Made by a program: the position numbers and the translations under genes. The notes below the pieces were generated by a model, which worked only from the letters and a program-made list of their open reading frames with translations, was not told the origin of the DNA and did not search any database. From Blastopirellula marina (GTDB lineage: Bacteria; Planctomycetota; Planctomycetia; Pirellulales; Pirellulaceae), in the NCBI RefSeq assembly GCF_002967715.1, contig NZ_PUIA01000026.1:1-64000 (forward strand): 64,000 nucleotides of DNA, given 5' to 3'. The number at the start of each line of letters is the position of its first letter. Position 1 is the stretch's first letter. Positions 10,364 through 19,501 of this stretch are shown in pieces.

Positions 10364-11071
10364 TTAGCCTTCCGACTTTTCTTCGGTTTCAGCAGGTTCT
10401 TCAGCTGGAGCTTCCGGTGCTGCAGCAGCTGGTGCGGGTGCCGCTTGCTCGTCGCTATCGAAAGCAGGACGTTCGGCTTCGGTCTTCACGCGATCGCGAT
10501 CGTTGCCAACAAACTCGAGGATGGCCTGGATACCAGCATCACCCAGACGTGGTTTGGCCAACTTCAGGATGCGAGTGTAACCACCATCGCGGTCTTCGAA
10601 GCGAGGAGCGACTTCGTCGAACAAGATTTCGACAGCACGCTGGTTGCCCAGCAAAGCCACTACACGGCGACGAGCAGCAACAGCAGGTGCCATGGCAGCG
10701 TTCCACTTCTGCCATTGTTCGCTCTCACGCCATTCTTTGTATTCAGGCGTATTTGGCTTGGCCTTGGTCGCGAACTTTTGAGCTTCGCGAAGGTGTGGCA
10801 AAGCCTTCTTGGCAACCGTGATGCACTTTTCGACGTAAGGACGCAGTTCCTTCGCCTTCTGCACGGTCGTGACAATGCGCCCCTTGACCTTAGGCGTGTT
10901 ATGCCCGGTCCCTGGAGTATCGGCAGCCAGGTAATCGCTGTAGAGGTAGTAGCTTTCGTTGACGTCGTCAGGACGTTCGGTCAGCAGCAGGCTGCTGGCC
11001 ATATTGCGGAACAGAGCCTTGCGGTGGCTCGCCGAGCGTCCGAGTCGTCGACCTTTTTTTAGGTGTCGCAT
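10364..11071 (-). CDS. rplQ: 50S ribosomal protein L17, expanded form
   Basis: L17 lines the exit-tunnel side of the large subunit. The conserved core is clear: RRLGRSASHRKALFRNMASS at the N-terminus, then TTVQKAKELRP and PRFEDRDGGYTRILKL. At 235 residues it is nearly twice the usual length of about 120-130. The extra sequence is an insertion at about 33-65, another at about 91-132 rich in Lys, Glu and Trp, and an Ala/Pro/Glu tail after about 190. It follows rpoA as in the classical alpha operon and is the last gene before the terminator. Confidence 0.96.
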   Translation of the reverse strand: MRHLKKGRRLGRSASHRKALFRNMASSLLLTERPDDVNESYYLYSDYLAADTPGTGHNTPKVKGRIVTTVQKAKELRPYVEKCITVAKKALPHLREAQKFATKAKPNTPEYKEWRESEQWQKWNAAMAPAVAARRRVVALLGNQRAVEILFDEVAPRFEDRDGGYTRILKLAKPRLGDAGIQAILEFVGNDRDRVKTEAERPAFDSDEQAAPAPAAAAPEAPAEEPAETEEKSEG

Positions 11072-11134
11072 GGTACTTCTTGAGTGTTGTCAGTGCCGTG
11101 TAAGGCAGGGATATTTTGGAATGGGTTGTCCGAT

Positions 11135-12130
11135 TTAGTGCATCGGGCTTGCAGCTGGCGGCACTCGCATGCCCAGGTGCAAGTTGTATTCCTTCAGCTT
11201 CTCGCGAACTTCGGTCAGGGTAGTTTCACCGAAGTTGCGGACTTCCATCAGTTGGTCTTCGGTACGGCGAACCAAGTCGCGAACCGTATGAATGTTTTCC
11301 GATTCGAGGCAGTTCGATGCACGAACCGAAAGGTGCAATTCAGCGAGGCTCATGTTGAGCTTGGCTTCCATCACCGGATCCAACCCGCTGGGGGTCGAAC
11401 GGCTAGGCATGTTGATCGTGGCCCCCAGTTCGTTGTATTGAACGAACGGGTTGAGGTGCTTTCGCAGGATCTTGGCAGCTTCGACCAAAGCCATCTCTGG
11501 ATGAGCCGAGCCATCGGTCCAAATTTCCAGAATCAGGCGATCGTAGTTGGTCTTCTGACCAACGCGAGTTTCTTCGACGGTATAACGAACGCGGGTTACC
11601 GGGCTGAAAACAGCGTCGACCGGAATGATACCGATTTCGTGTTCGTTCGAGCTGTGCTCGGTCGAAGGAACGTAGCTGCGACCCGACTCAACGACCATTT
11701 CCATCATGAATGGAATTTCGCCGGTAACGGTGCACAGGTGCAGGTCTTTATTGATGATCTCGACGTCGGCATCGCATTGGATGTCTCCGGCGGTGATCTC
11801 ACAAGGGCCTTGCTTTTCGATGGTGATGACCTTGGTCATCTCCGAGTGCTTCTTAACGACAACCGACTTTACATTCAAAACGATGTCGGTCATATCTTCG
11901 ACAACGCCAGGAATGCTGGTAAATTCGTGCTGGGCACCACGGACTTTGATCTGCGTGACCGCCGCACCCTCGAGGCTCGAGAGCAGGATGCGTCGCATGC
12001 TGTTGCCGATGGTGGCACCGAAACCGCGTTCAAACGGTTCGGCAATGAACTTGCCGTAATTGGAGGTGAGGGTTTCGGCTTCGCAAGTGACCGCACTCGG
12101 CAATTCCAACCCACGCCATCGAATATGCAT
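11135..12130 (-). CDS. rpoA: DNA-directed RNA polymerase subunit alpha
   Basis: The 331-residue alpha subunit nucleates RNA polymerase assembly. The N-terminal dimerisation domain has the family signature [19 protein letters not shown]. The C-terminal domain at about 260-325 ([33 protein letters not shown]) contacts UP elements and activators. Its length is normal. Its place between rpsK and rplQ is the standard alpha-operon position, but rpsD is missing between rpsK and rpoA. Confidence 0.98.
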   Translation of the reverse strand: MHIRWRGLELPSAVTCEAETLTSNYGKFIAEPFERGFGATIGNSMRRILLSSLEGAAVTQIKVRGAQHEFTSIPGVVEDMTDIVLNVKSVVVKKHSEMTKVITIEKQGPCEITAGDIQCDADVEIINKDLHLCTVTGEIPFMMEMVVESGRSYVPSTEHSSNEHEIGIIPVDAVFSPVTRVRYTVEETRVGQKTNYDRLILEIWTDGSAHPEMALVEAAKILRKHLNPFVQYNELGATINMPSRSTPSGLDPVMEAKLNMSLAELHLSVRASNCLESENIHTVRDLVRRTEDQLMEVRNFGETTLTEVREKLKEYNLHLGMRVPPAASPMH

Positions 12131-12206
12131 AGTTCGCTCCGTTTTGTGCTGCTATGTGTGTCTTATGACCGCCTGAAAACGTTGCCAGGAAAGAGACGTC
12201 GTGGTA

Positions 12207-12587
12207 TTAGACGCGACGCTTCTTCGGGGGGCGGCAACCGTTGTGCGGAATAGGAGTGCAATCTTCGATCGACTTGACGGTCAGACCGGCGGCTGCCAGG
12301 GCAGTGATGGCGCTTTCGCGGCCACTGCCTGGTCCGTTGACCTTAACGTCTACTTCCTTCAGACCAAACTTCAACGCCTTTTCAGCGGCTTGCTGAGCTG
12401 CACACTGACCGGCGAACGGCGTGCTCTTACGGCTTCCCTTGAAGCCACAAGTTCCGGCGCTGGCCCAGCACAACGTGTCACCCTTGCTGTCGGTGATGGT
12501 CACCTGGGTGTTGTTGAAGGTTGCCTTGATATGGACAGTCCCTTGCTGGACATTACGTCGTGTTTTTCGCTTGACGACCTTGGCCAC
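12207..12587 (-). CDS. rpsK: 30S ribosomal protein S11
   Basis: The 126-residue S11 of the small-subunit platform has the signature sequence [19 protein letters not shown] and the C-terminal [17 protein letters not shown]. It lies between rpsM and rpoA as in the alpha operon. Confidence 0.98.
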   Translation of the reverse strand: MAKVVKRKTRRNVQQGTVHIKATFNNTQVTITDSKGDTLCWASAGTCGFKGSRKSTPFAGQCAAQQAAEKALKFGLKEVDVKVNGPGSGRESAITALAAAGLTVKSIEDCTPIPHNGCRPPKKRRV

Positions 12588-12710
12588 TTAACTATCTCCC
12601 ACCACAACGGGCGTAGCGTTTGAAGCTGAATGATGATGTGTTATGCAATTTAAGAAGCACGAAGCAAAACATCGCTGCGTCGCACTTCAAGGAAATCAAG
12701 AAGGATCGGA

Positions 12711-13094
12711 TTAACGAAGATCCTTCACGCCCTTCTTACCGGCGACGGTCTTCTTCGGACCCTTACGGGTACGGGCATTGGTTCGGGTACGTTGGCCGCG
12801 AACCGGCAAACCGCGACGATGTCGCAGACCGCGGTAGCAAACGATCCGATTGAGACGCTGAATGTTCTGCGAAAGCTGACGGCGAAGAGGACCTTCGACC
12901 GTGTATTCGCTTTCCAGCAGACCAGCCAAACGGCTCAGTTCGTCTTCGTGAATTTCCGAAGCTGGGCGGTCTTGATCGATGCCCACCTTAACGCACAGTT
13001 CACGAGCAACCGCTGGACCGACACCGTACAGGTACGTCAAGCTGATCCAGGTCTTCTTATCGTTGGGAATGTCCACACCGAGCAAACGTGGCAT
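12711..13094 (-). CDS. rpsM: 30S ribosomal protein S13
   Basis: The 127-residue S13 binds the 16S head and bridges to the large subunit. It starts MPRLLGVDIPNDKKTWISLT and has the conserved RGLRHRRGLPVRGQRT segment and a basic tail. A 123-bp gap separates it from rpsK and 142 bp from rpmJ. Confidence 0.98.
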   Translation of the reverse strand: MPRLLGVDIPNDKKTWISLTYLYGVGPAVARELCVKVGIDQDRPASEIHEDELSRLAGLLESEYTVEGPLRRQLSQNIQRLNRIVCYRGLRHRRGLPVRGQRTRTNARTRKGPKKTVAGKKGVKDLR

Positions 13095-13236
13095 GGTGAT
13101 CTCCTAAGGCTGCCCAATCAGGGCAAATGATTCCGAAAATGTTTTGTGCTATCGATTTGCGAAGTGGTGCGATGTTTCGTTTTGCCCTCCCGGGCCACCC
13201 TTAGATTAAGGGGAAACACCGTGGCAAGACGGAAAA

Positions 13237-13350
13237 CTAGCCCTGTCGTTGCTTGTGACGGGCGTTTTCACAAATGACGTAGACCCGGCCTCGACGGCGG
13301 ACCACTTTGCATTTGTCGCAAATTCGCTTAACGCTGGCTCTTACCTTCAT
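13237..13350 (-). CDS. rpmJ: 50S ribosomal protein L36 (zinc-binding type)
   Basis: A 37-residue reading frame encodes [14 protein letters not shown] followed by a basic stretch ending NARHKQRQG. The zinc ligands C11, C14, C27 and H32 are all present, so this is the C+ zinc-ribbon form. It sits upstream of rpsM as in many spc/alpha clusters. infA, often next to rpmJ, is absent. Confidence 0.95.
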   Translation of the reverse strand: MKVRASVKRICDKCKVVRRRGRVYVICENARHKQRQG

Positions 13351-13532
13351 GACTCTCTACTTCCAAACCTTGGGCGTTGGGGAAGCGGGACAGTATACCC
13401 GACTTTCTTTTCCACTGGCAAGGGGCGGAATGATGAAAAGTTCGGTTTTCGAAGGGTGAAATGGCTCATTCCTCTTGACCAGAGAATCATTTCGCTCCCG
13501 TGCTAAGCGGCGGATACCAACAGGCCAACCAC

Positions 13533-14261
13533 TTACGCTTCCTCACGATTGTAAATCACTGGCATTTGACCGACCCACTTCTCCCATACCTCCCTATCTG
13601 TGGCCAAATCCGCCATAAAATGAGCCACATTGATGCGGCTGGTGGTTCCGGCATTAAAAATGGGATCCCGCGTCGGGGAAGGGGCCAATTCGTATTCTGT
13701 GACTTCGCTTTGATTGACCAGGCTATCGGGCCTGACGACGACCCAGCTCAGCGAGGAATTATTTTTTCCAATTTCTTGCCGAAGCACGCCGGAGGCCTGT
13801 TCGTTGTCGGCGTGTGGAGGTACCGCCCAACGAATTAAGCCCACGACAATTCGATTGGCAAACGTGGCTGGCTCGTCCAAATCCCGGTTCCGGTTGCCGG
13901 CGGTATTCATCAGTACGAATCGGACGCGGCCAGTTGGCTTTGCCTGCTCGATTGCCCGGCAAAGACGCCGTGTGGCATCGGTGACAAGCCTGCGCGGATT
14001 ACCAAACAGCCCCTTGAATGTCAAATTGTGCCCCAGGCACGAAGCAACCGCGTCGCATCCGGAAACGTGCTGCCCGAGCTCTTCGTCAGCTAGATCTAAA
14101 AGGTTGGCCTCGACGATCGTAATGCTGGGATGACTACGCACCGAATCAGGCAAACGATCTCGCGAGCGGACGATTACCCGAACCTGATGTCCTCGCTTCA
14201 GAAGCTGTTCTACCAGCAGCTTGCCGGTCGCTCCGGTAGCCCCTACCACGAGAACCGTCAT
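13533..14261 (-). CDS. Atypical SDR / NmrA-like NAD(P)-binding protein
   Basis: The 242-residue protein begins with a Rossmann motif VGATGATG (6-13) and reads as a single-domain atypical short-chain dehydrogenase (NmrA/SDR_a5 type) that binds NAD(P). Such proteins act as reductases, redox sensors or assembly factors, and the substrate is unknown. It is inserted between map and rpmJ, where most bacteria carry infA or nothing, and starts 9 bp after the map stop, so it is probably co-transcribed with secY-adk-map. Confidence 0.8.
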   Translation of the reverse strand: MTVLVVGATGATGKLLVEQLLKRGHQVRVIVRSRDRLPDSVRSHPSITIVEANLLDLADEELGQHVSGCDAVASCLGHNLTFKGLFGNPRRLVTDATRRLCRAIEQAKPTGRVRFVLMNTAGNRNRDLDEPATFANRIVVGLIRWAVPPHADNEQASGVLRQEIGKNNSSLSWVVVRPDSLVNQSEVTEYELAPSPTRDPIFNAGTTSRINVAHFMADLATDREVWEKWVGQMPVIYNREEA

Positions 14262-14270
14262 AGCAACTGC

Positions 14271-15041
14271 CTAATCATCGCCGGTCAGGATGCGCACGCC
14301 TGAGGTAGTCAGGGCCAGCGTGTGCTCGAAGTGCGCCGTCAGGCTATGATCCTTGGTCGAGAGAGTCCATCCGTCACCGTGCAGATAGAGATCTTCCCGC
14401 CCTACGGCAACCATCGGCTCGACAGCGATGACCAGGCCTGGTCGCAGGTCAAAGTCCCCTTTCTGCCGGAACTCACGCGAATCGTAGTTGGGAACCTGGG
14501 GCTCTTCGTGCATCGTCGTACCGATGCCATGTCCTACCAAGGTCGTAATCACCGAGAATCCGGCCGATTCGACCACATTCTGCATTTCTTTGGCCACCTG
14601 GCTCCAGCGTTTTTTCACCGGGAGAAGCTCGATGGCGACATGCAGTGCCCGCTCGGTTACTTCCATCAGCTTCTTCGCTTCATCGCTGATCTCGCCGACA
14701 GCATAGGTCCAGGCCGAATCGCCGCACCAACCACCGATTTTGGCACCGGTATCGACGCTGACGATGTCGCCTTCTTTGAGGATTCGCTTGCCAGGAATGC
14801 CGTGCACCACTTCGTCGTTCACAGAAACGCACGTGGCAGCAGGAAAGGGAACCTTACCCGGAACCCCTTTGAACAGCGGAATGGCCCCCGCTTCGGCGAA
14901 CAGGTCGTCTACCGCCTTGTCGAGTTCAGCCGTGGTAACCCCTGGCCTGACCAGCTCGGCCACTTTTTGGTGGGCTTGCCGAACGAGCTGCCCGGCAACG
15001 TGCATTTTCTCGATCTCGCGTTTGGAGCGGAGCGTGATCAT
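14271..15041 (-). CDS. map: Type I methionine aminopeptidase
   Basis: The 256-residue enzyme removes the initiator Met from nascent proteins. Metal-site motifs are present: SVDTGAKIGGWCGDSAW (first Asp pair), GHGIGTTMHEEPQVPNY (His and first Glu region) and AVEPMV (Glu). The start overlaps the adk stop by 4 bp, indicating translational coupling in the order secY-adk-map typical of spc operons. Confidence 0.97.
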   Translation of the reverse strand: MITLRSKREIEKMHVAGQLVRQAHQKVAELVRPGVTTAELDKAVDDLFAEAGAIPLFKGVPGKVPFPAATCVSVNDEVVHGIPGKRILKEGDIVSVDTGAKIGGWCGDSAWTYAVGEISDEAKKLMEVTERALHVAIELLPVKKRWSQVAKEMQNVVESAGFSVITTLVGHGIGTTMHEEPQVPNYDSREFRQKGDFDLRPGLVIAVEPMVAVGREDLYLHGDGWTLSTKDHSLTAHFEHTLALTTSGVRILTGDD

Positions 15042-15628
15042 GCGTTTCTCTTTCGGTCCACTTCTTCCAGAATGGTTTTGATGCGGTCGAAGACTTCGTC
15101 GATCGAGCCGATCCCGTCGATACGGTGCAAAACCTGCTGCTCTTCGTAATAGGCGATCAGCGGCGAGGTCATATCGTCGTAGACCTTCATACGGTTACGA
15201 ATTGTCTCTTCGTTGTCGTCGCCGCGGTCTTCTTTCTGAGCGCGAGCCATCAGCCGGCTTAAGAGTTCGTCCTGATCGACCGTGAGGTTCAATACGGCAT
15301 CAACCGCTTCGTCATCGACTGCCAAGCCCAGATCAAGCGATGCGGCTTGTGGCAAGGTTCGGGGGAAGCCATCGAGCAAATAGCCGTTGCGACAATCGGG
15401 CTGAGCCAGACGCTGACGCACGAGTTGGACGACGATTTCGTCCGCGGCCAGACGGCCACCCTCCATTTGCGCAGCGACCTTCAGGCCGAGCTCTGTCTTG
15501 TTACGGATCGCTTCCCGCAGCATTTCCCCCGTCGAGATATGGGGAATGTTCAGAAATTCGACCAGCTTTTGGGACTGCGTCCCTTTGCCGACACCAGGAG
15601 GTCCGAGAAAGATAATCCGCATGGCCAA
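15038..15628 (-). CDS. adk: Adenylate kinase (short LID form)
   Basis: It interconverts AMP, ADP and ATP in the cytosol. The P-loop GPPGVGKGTQ is at 9-18. The AMP-site segments ISTGEMLREAI and GYLLDGFPRT are present. At 196 residues it lacks the longer LID insertion and has no zinc cysteines there (RAQKEDRGDDNEETI). It is coupled to map by a 4-bp overlap and follows secY at 121 bp. Confidence 0.97.
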   Translation of the reverse strand: MAMRIIFLGPPGVGKGTQSQKLVEFLNIPHISTGEMLREAIRNKTELGLKVAAQMEGGRLAADEIVVQLVRQRLAQPDCRNGYLLDGFPRTLPQAASLDLGLAVDDEAVDAVLNLTVDQDELLSRLMARAQKEDRGDDNEETIRNRMKVYDDMTSPLIAYYEEQQVLHRIDGIGSIDEVFDRIKTILEEVDRKRNA

Positions 15629-15749
15629 ACCGCAGTCCAGCTTGGGCGTAAACGACGTGGGACATCATCGACACCGAAGTCACAAAATCGAAGCCGCCTT
15701 TCCCATGGGGTAATGGAAAGGCGGGACGTGCCATCCTGGCGAGAAAGGG

Positions 15750-17135
15750 TTAGCCCTCGATGAGCCCCTTGTAGTTACGCATCACCAAGTGACTGTCGAT
15801 CTTTTGGACCAGGTCGAATGCCACACTCACAGCGATGAGCAAACCAGTACCACCGTAGAAACTTGCCACCTGAGGCGAGACACCCAGTTCCGCGGAAACG
15901 AGCGTCGGAATGATCGCCACCAAGGCAAGGAAGCCTGCACCCACGTACGTGATGCGAACCATCACCTTTTCCAAGTATTCTTCCGTGCGCCGACCTGGAC
16001 GATAGCCGGGAATGAACGAACCGAAGTTCTTCAGGTTCTCCGAGACGTCCTTCGGATTGAAGGTGATCGCCGTCCAGAAGTAGCAGAAGAAGTAGATCAA
16101 CGCGATGTAGCAAGCGATGTACAGGAAGCTTTGTCCGCGAGCGAAAACGTCAGCCAGGTTGGCCAGCGTTGCTGATTCGGTCCATCCGGCAAGAGCCTGG
16201 AAGATGAACTGTGGGAATAACAGCAAGCTGCTCGCGAAAATGATCGGCATCACACCGGCTTGATTGATTCGCAGTGGAAGGAACTGGCGGGTACCCCCAT
16301 AAACGCGACGACCGCGAACATGCTTGGCACTCTGCATTGGGATCTTGCGTTGTCCCTGCATGATAAAGACCACACCAGTGATCACAGCCACAAACAGGAT
16401 CGCTAACACCACAATGGTTTCAATACCAAACTCCCCTCGCGTGAAGTTGGTCAGCTCAGGCTTGGTATTGTAAAGCAGGTCCAGCAGCGCCCCTGGCATT
16501 GCCGCGAGAATACCAGCCATAATCAAAAGGCTGATACCGTTGCCGATGCCGAACTCGTCGATCTGCTCGCCGAGCCACATCAAAAAGACGGTCCCGCAGG
16601 TCATGATCGCCACAGCGACGATCGCCCAGCCCCAATAGAGGCTTTTATCGATATTGCCTGGTTCTGCGGATGTCCAGAACGCCTGGTTGACGATACTATC
16701 ACCCCCTTCACCCACGGCCGTCATCGACGCCAGGTAGAAGTAACTCTGGATGACGCACAAAGCCACCGTCGCATAACGGGTGTACTCGTTGATTTTCTTG
16801 CGTCCCGTTTCCCCTTCCTTCTGCAGCTCTTCCAGCGGCTTCCAGACGGTACCGAGGAGTTGGAAGATAATCGACGCCGAAATATACGGCATGATACCCA
16901 GACCAAAGATAGTGATCTGGCTCAACGCACTGGCACTGAAAACGGAGACTTGCTGCAGCAAGCCAGCAACCCCTTCGTTTCCTTGCGAAGCGAACATCTC
17001 TTGCAGCTTGAGCTGGTCGATCATCGGCAGAGGGATTTGCGAGCCGACACGAAAGACGGCCAACAAGCCGATCGTCAAAAGAATCTTCGTCCGTAGTTCG
17101 GGGATGGTGAAGAGGACGCGTACTTTTTCCAACAT
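15750..17135 (-). CDS. secY: Protein translocase subunit SecY
   Basis: The 461-residue channel subunit has about ten membrane helices. Conserved sections include the first-helix and plug region (KILLTIGLLAVFRVGSQIPLP), GIGNGISLLIMAG and the basic cytosolic loops (PMQSAKHVRGRRVYGG, GYRPGRRTEEYL) that dock the ribosome and SecA. It is separated from rplO by 246 bp that contain a terminator, so it probably starts its own transcript. SecE is encoded in the same block at 43.2 kb. Confidence 0.98.
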   Translation of the reverse strand: MLEKVRVLFTIPELRTKILLTIGLLAVFRVGSQIPLPMIDQLKLQEMFASQGNEGVAGLLQQVSVFSASALSQITIFGLGIMPYISASIIFQLLGTVWKPLEELQKEGETGRKKINEYTRYATVALCVIQSYFYLASMTAVGEGGDSIVNQAFWTSAEPGNIDKSLYWGWAIVAVAIMTCGTVFLMWLGEQIDEFGIGNGISLLIMAGILAAMPGALLDLLYNTKPELTNFTRGEFGIETIVVLAILFVAVITGVVFIMQGQRKIPMQSAKHVRGRRVYGGTRQFLPLRINQAGVMPIIFASSLLLFPQFIFQALAGWTESATLANLADVFARGQSFLYIACYIALIYFFCYFWTAITFNPKDVSENLKNFGSFIPGYRPGRRTEEYLEKVMVRITYVGAGFLALVAIIPTLVSAELGVSPQVASFYGGTGLLIAVSVAFDLVQKIDSHLVMRNYKGLIEG

Positions 17136-17168
17136 GACAATCTAACCCGATTTGGCTAGTTCGAATGA

Positions 17169-17186
17169 ATGCCTGTCAGCAGGCAT
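17169..17186 (-). promoter_or_regulatory. Small hairpin in the secY leader
   Basis: The arms ATGCCTG and CAGGCAT (7 bp, 4-nt loop) lie 34-51 bp before the secY start. This is a possible leader structure in the separately transcribed secY operon. It has no T run. Confidence 0.35.
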
Positions 17187-17331
17187 AGCAATGAACGATG
17201 GTTTGCAGGGATGTGCGGATGAGTAAATTTACACCAAACCGCGTGTCTCAGACTAGACCACCCGAATGAGTCCTATCCGTAAATTCGAGCGTATTTCCGC
17301 ATTCTTGCGGTTCGCTAATCACTGCTTGCGC

Positions 17332-17363
17332 AAAAAACATGCCCACGTAACAACGTGGGCATG
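17332..17363 (-). terminator. Rho-independent terminator between rplO and secY
   Basis: A perfect 11-bp stem (17338-17348 with 17353-17363), a 4-nt loop and six U on the minus strand lie just after the rplO stop. It should end the S10-spc transcript before secY. Confidence 0.9.
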
Positions 17364-17381
17364 TCGTGTTTTGGCTTTTAA

Positions 17382-17879
17382 CTAGGCCTTAGCACCTTTG
17401 GCGGCTTCCTTCTTTTCAGCCACCGTGGTGATGCGGACGACCGTGTTGCAGGTACCGCCAGCCTTTTCGATCTTTTCCTTTGCCGAGGCGCTGAAGCGAT
17501 GAGCTTCGACCGTCAGCTTCTTGGAAAGTTCACCGTCGCCGAGAATCTTAACTTCATCGAAACGACGCTTGCACAGGCCCTTTTCACGGAGCGTTTCCAT
17601 GGTGACCGTATCACCATCGTTGAACAGCTCGTTCAGGTCCTTGATGTTGACAGCAGCAACCGTCAGTGCCCAGCGGTTGTTGAAACCACGCTTAGGCACG
17701 TGACGAACGATCGGGGTTTGACCACCCTGGAAAGTCGGACGATTCGACCAACCAGCACGGCTACGAGCACCCTTGTGACCGCGTTGCGAAGTCTTGCCCC
17801 AACCGCTACCGGAACCACGTCCGATACGTTGGCGACGCTTGTTCTTTTGAACGCCTTGGTTGATATCGTGCAAACTCAT
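17382..17879 (-). CDS. rplO: 50S ribosomal protein L15
   Basis: The 165-residue L15 has the standard glycine/arginine-rich N-terminus (RIGRGSGSGWGKTSQRGHKG) and the RHVPKRGFNN motif. It is slightly longer than E. coli L15 (144) at the C-terminus. Its first base is the last base of rpsE, so there is no room for rpmD (L30), which normally sits between them. Confidence 0.97.
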   Translation of the reverse strand: MSLHDINQGVQKNKRRQRIGRGSGSGWGKTSQRGHKGARSRAGWSNRPTFQGGQTPIVRHVPKRGFNNRWALTVAAVNIKDLNELFNDGDTVTMETLREKGLCKRRFDEVKILGDGELSKKLTVEAHRFSASAKEKIEKAGGTCNTVVRITTVAEKKEAAKGAKA

Positions 17880-18361
17880 TAGACAGCAACTCCTCGCAGG
17901 CGTTGAATTTCTTCCTTGGTTCGCAGTTGTTCCAGTGCGTTCAGGGTGGCTTTCACCAGAACGACTGGGTTCGTCGAACCAAAGCTCTTGGTCAAAACGT
18001 CGTGGATCCCTGCAGCTTCGCAGACGGCACGAACCGAAGCACCAGCGATGATACCGGTACCAGGGTGAGCTGGAAGCATAACCACGCGGCCGGCACCAAA
18101 AGTACCGATCACCTTGTGCGGGATCGAGCCTTCAACGATCGGCACTTCCAGCATCTTGCGTTCAGCTTGCTTGACGGCCTTCTGAACGCTCGGTGGGACT
18201 TCGTTGGCTTTGCCATAGCCCCAACCGACCTTGCTCTTGCCGTCACCAATGACGACCATTGCCGCGAAGCTGAAACGACGACCACCCTTGACCACGGCGG
18301 CACAACGCTTGATCTTCACGACCTTTTCGACGAATCCGCCTTTGCCAGAATCTTTCGCCAC
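17879..18361 (-). CDS. rpsE: 30S ribosomal protein S5
   Basis: The 160-residue S5 contributes to decoding fidelity and the mRNA entry site. It has the double-stranded-RNA-binding fold segment RRFSFAAMVVIGDGKSKVGW and the C-terminal SVRAVCEAAGIHDVLTKS signature. Stop and rplO start overlap by one base. Confidence 0.98.
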   Translation of the reverse strand: MAKDSGKGGFVEKVVKIKRCAAVVKGGRRFSFAAMVVIGDGKSKVGWGYGKANEVPPSVQKAVKQAERKMLEVPIVEGSIPHKVIGTFGAGRVVMLPAHPGTGIIAGASVRAVCEAAGIHDVLTKSFGSTNPVVLVKATLNALEQLRTKEEIQRLRGVAV

Positions 18362-18439
18362 GGTATTGGCTCTCCCGTTTGGATGTTACCGATCTGAGGA
18401 CCGGGTTTTCCCAACGCTTTGAAATGACTTAGTTATCTA

Positions 18440-18805
18440 CTAGAAGTCCAATCCACCTTCGCGAGCGGCCGATGCCAGTGCGGCAACACGTCCGTTATAG
18501 CGAAAGTGACCACGATCGAAGCAAACCTGCTTCAGCCCGGCAGCCAATGCCTTTTCGGCGATGGCCTTGCCGATCTTCGCGGCGGCTTCACAGTTGCCAG
18601 CAGTAGCATCCGCACGCAGATCTTTGTCGCGGGAAGAAGCCGACACCAAGGTGCGACCTGCTTCGTCATCGATGATCTGGCAATAGATGTTGTTATTGCT
18701 GCGGTAAATGGTCAGACGCGGACGTTCTGCGTTGCCACGAACCTTTCGACGGACGTGATTGCTCCGACGCTTCCGCTGCTTGGCAATGAATTTTTGCTTG
18801 TTCAC
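18440..18805 (-). CDS. rplR: 50S ribosomal protein L18
   Basis: The 121-residue 5S-rRNA-binding protein shows [32 protein letters not shown] and the terminal [20 protein letters not shown]. The length and its position between rplF and rpsE are standard. Confidence 0.97.
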   Translation of the reverse strand: MNKQKFIAKQRKRRSNHVRRKVRGNAERPRLTIYRSNNNIYCQIIDDEAGRTLVSASSRDKDLRADATAGNCEAAAKIGKAIAEKALAAGLKQVCFDRGHFRYNGRVAALASAAREGGLDF

Positions 18806-18879
18806 GACTCAACTAGCCTCGTGGGTGCCGCGGTAACAGCCGCGACACGATGACTTCAATTAACGTGGTTATTTACCGA

Positions 18880-19425
18880 TTACTTACCAGCGGCCTTACC
18901 AGGCTTCAGCTTAACGCGTTCGCCTTGGTAGCGGACACCCTTGCCCTTATAAGGCTCAGGCTTACGGCTGGCACGCACTTCGGCAGCAAACTGACCGACG
19001 CGTTGCTTGTCGATACCCTTGATCAGAATGTGGGTCTGGTCTGGGCAAGTGACGGTGAGATCCTTGGGGATCTTCTTATGAACTTCATTGGCGAAACCGA
19101 CGCGAAGCTGCAGGATGTCGCCGGCGATAGCCGCCAAGTAACCAACGCCTACAACTTCCAATCGCTTTTCGTAACCCTTGTCCACACCTTCGACCATGTT
19201 GGAGATTAGGGCCCGGGTCAGGCCGTGCATGGCCTTACCGGTTCGGGTATCTTCCTTTCGCGAGACAACCACTTCCTTTTCGTCTTCACTCAGTTCGATG
19301 GTGATGACAGGATTGGCAGTGTACGAAAGCTTGCCGAGGGGGCCTTCGATGTTGACGGTTTGACCGTCGATCGAAACCTTGACCTTTTCAGGCAGGGCAA
19401 CTGGTTTTCTACCTAGTCGGGACAT
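18880..19425 (-). CDS. rplF: 50S ribosomal protein L6
   Basis: The 181-residue L6 sits near the sarcin-ricin loop. It has the two-fold repeated structure and the C-terminal signature PEPYKGKGVRYQGERVKLKP. It starts MSRLGRKPVALPEKVKV, normal for the family. Confidence 0.98.
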   Translation of the reverse strand: MSRLGRKPVALPEKVKVSIDGQTVNIEGPLGKLSYTANPVITIELSEDEKEVVVSRKEDTRTGKAMHGLTRALISNMVEGVDKGYEKRLEVVGVGYLAAIAGDILQLRVGFANEVHKKIPKDLTVTCPDQTHILIKGIDKQRVGQFAAEVRASRKPEPYKGKGVRYQGERVKLKPGKAAGK

Positions 19426-19501
19426 TTTCTTAACCTATCTTAGGCAATGGGTCTCTGCGAAGGAGACTGTCCTGGTGGATGAATGGATTACGAGCTGGTA
19501 A

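Noticed and set aside
14271-15041. map/adk 4-bp overlap as a possible frameshift error
   Set aside because: Both proteins are full length with intact ends; the overlap is an ordinary ATGA coupling.
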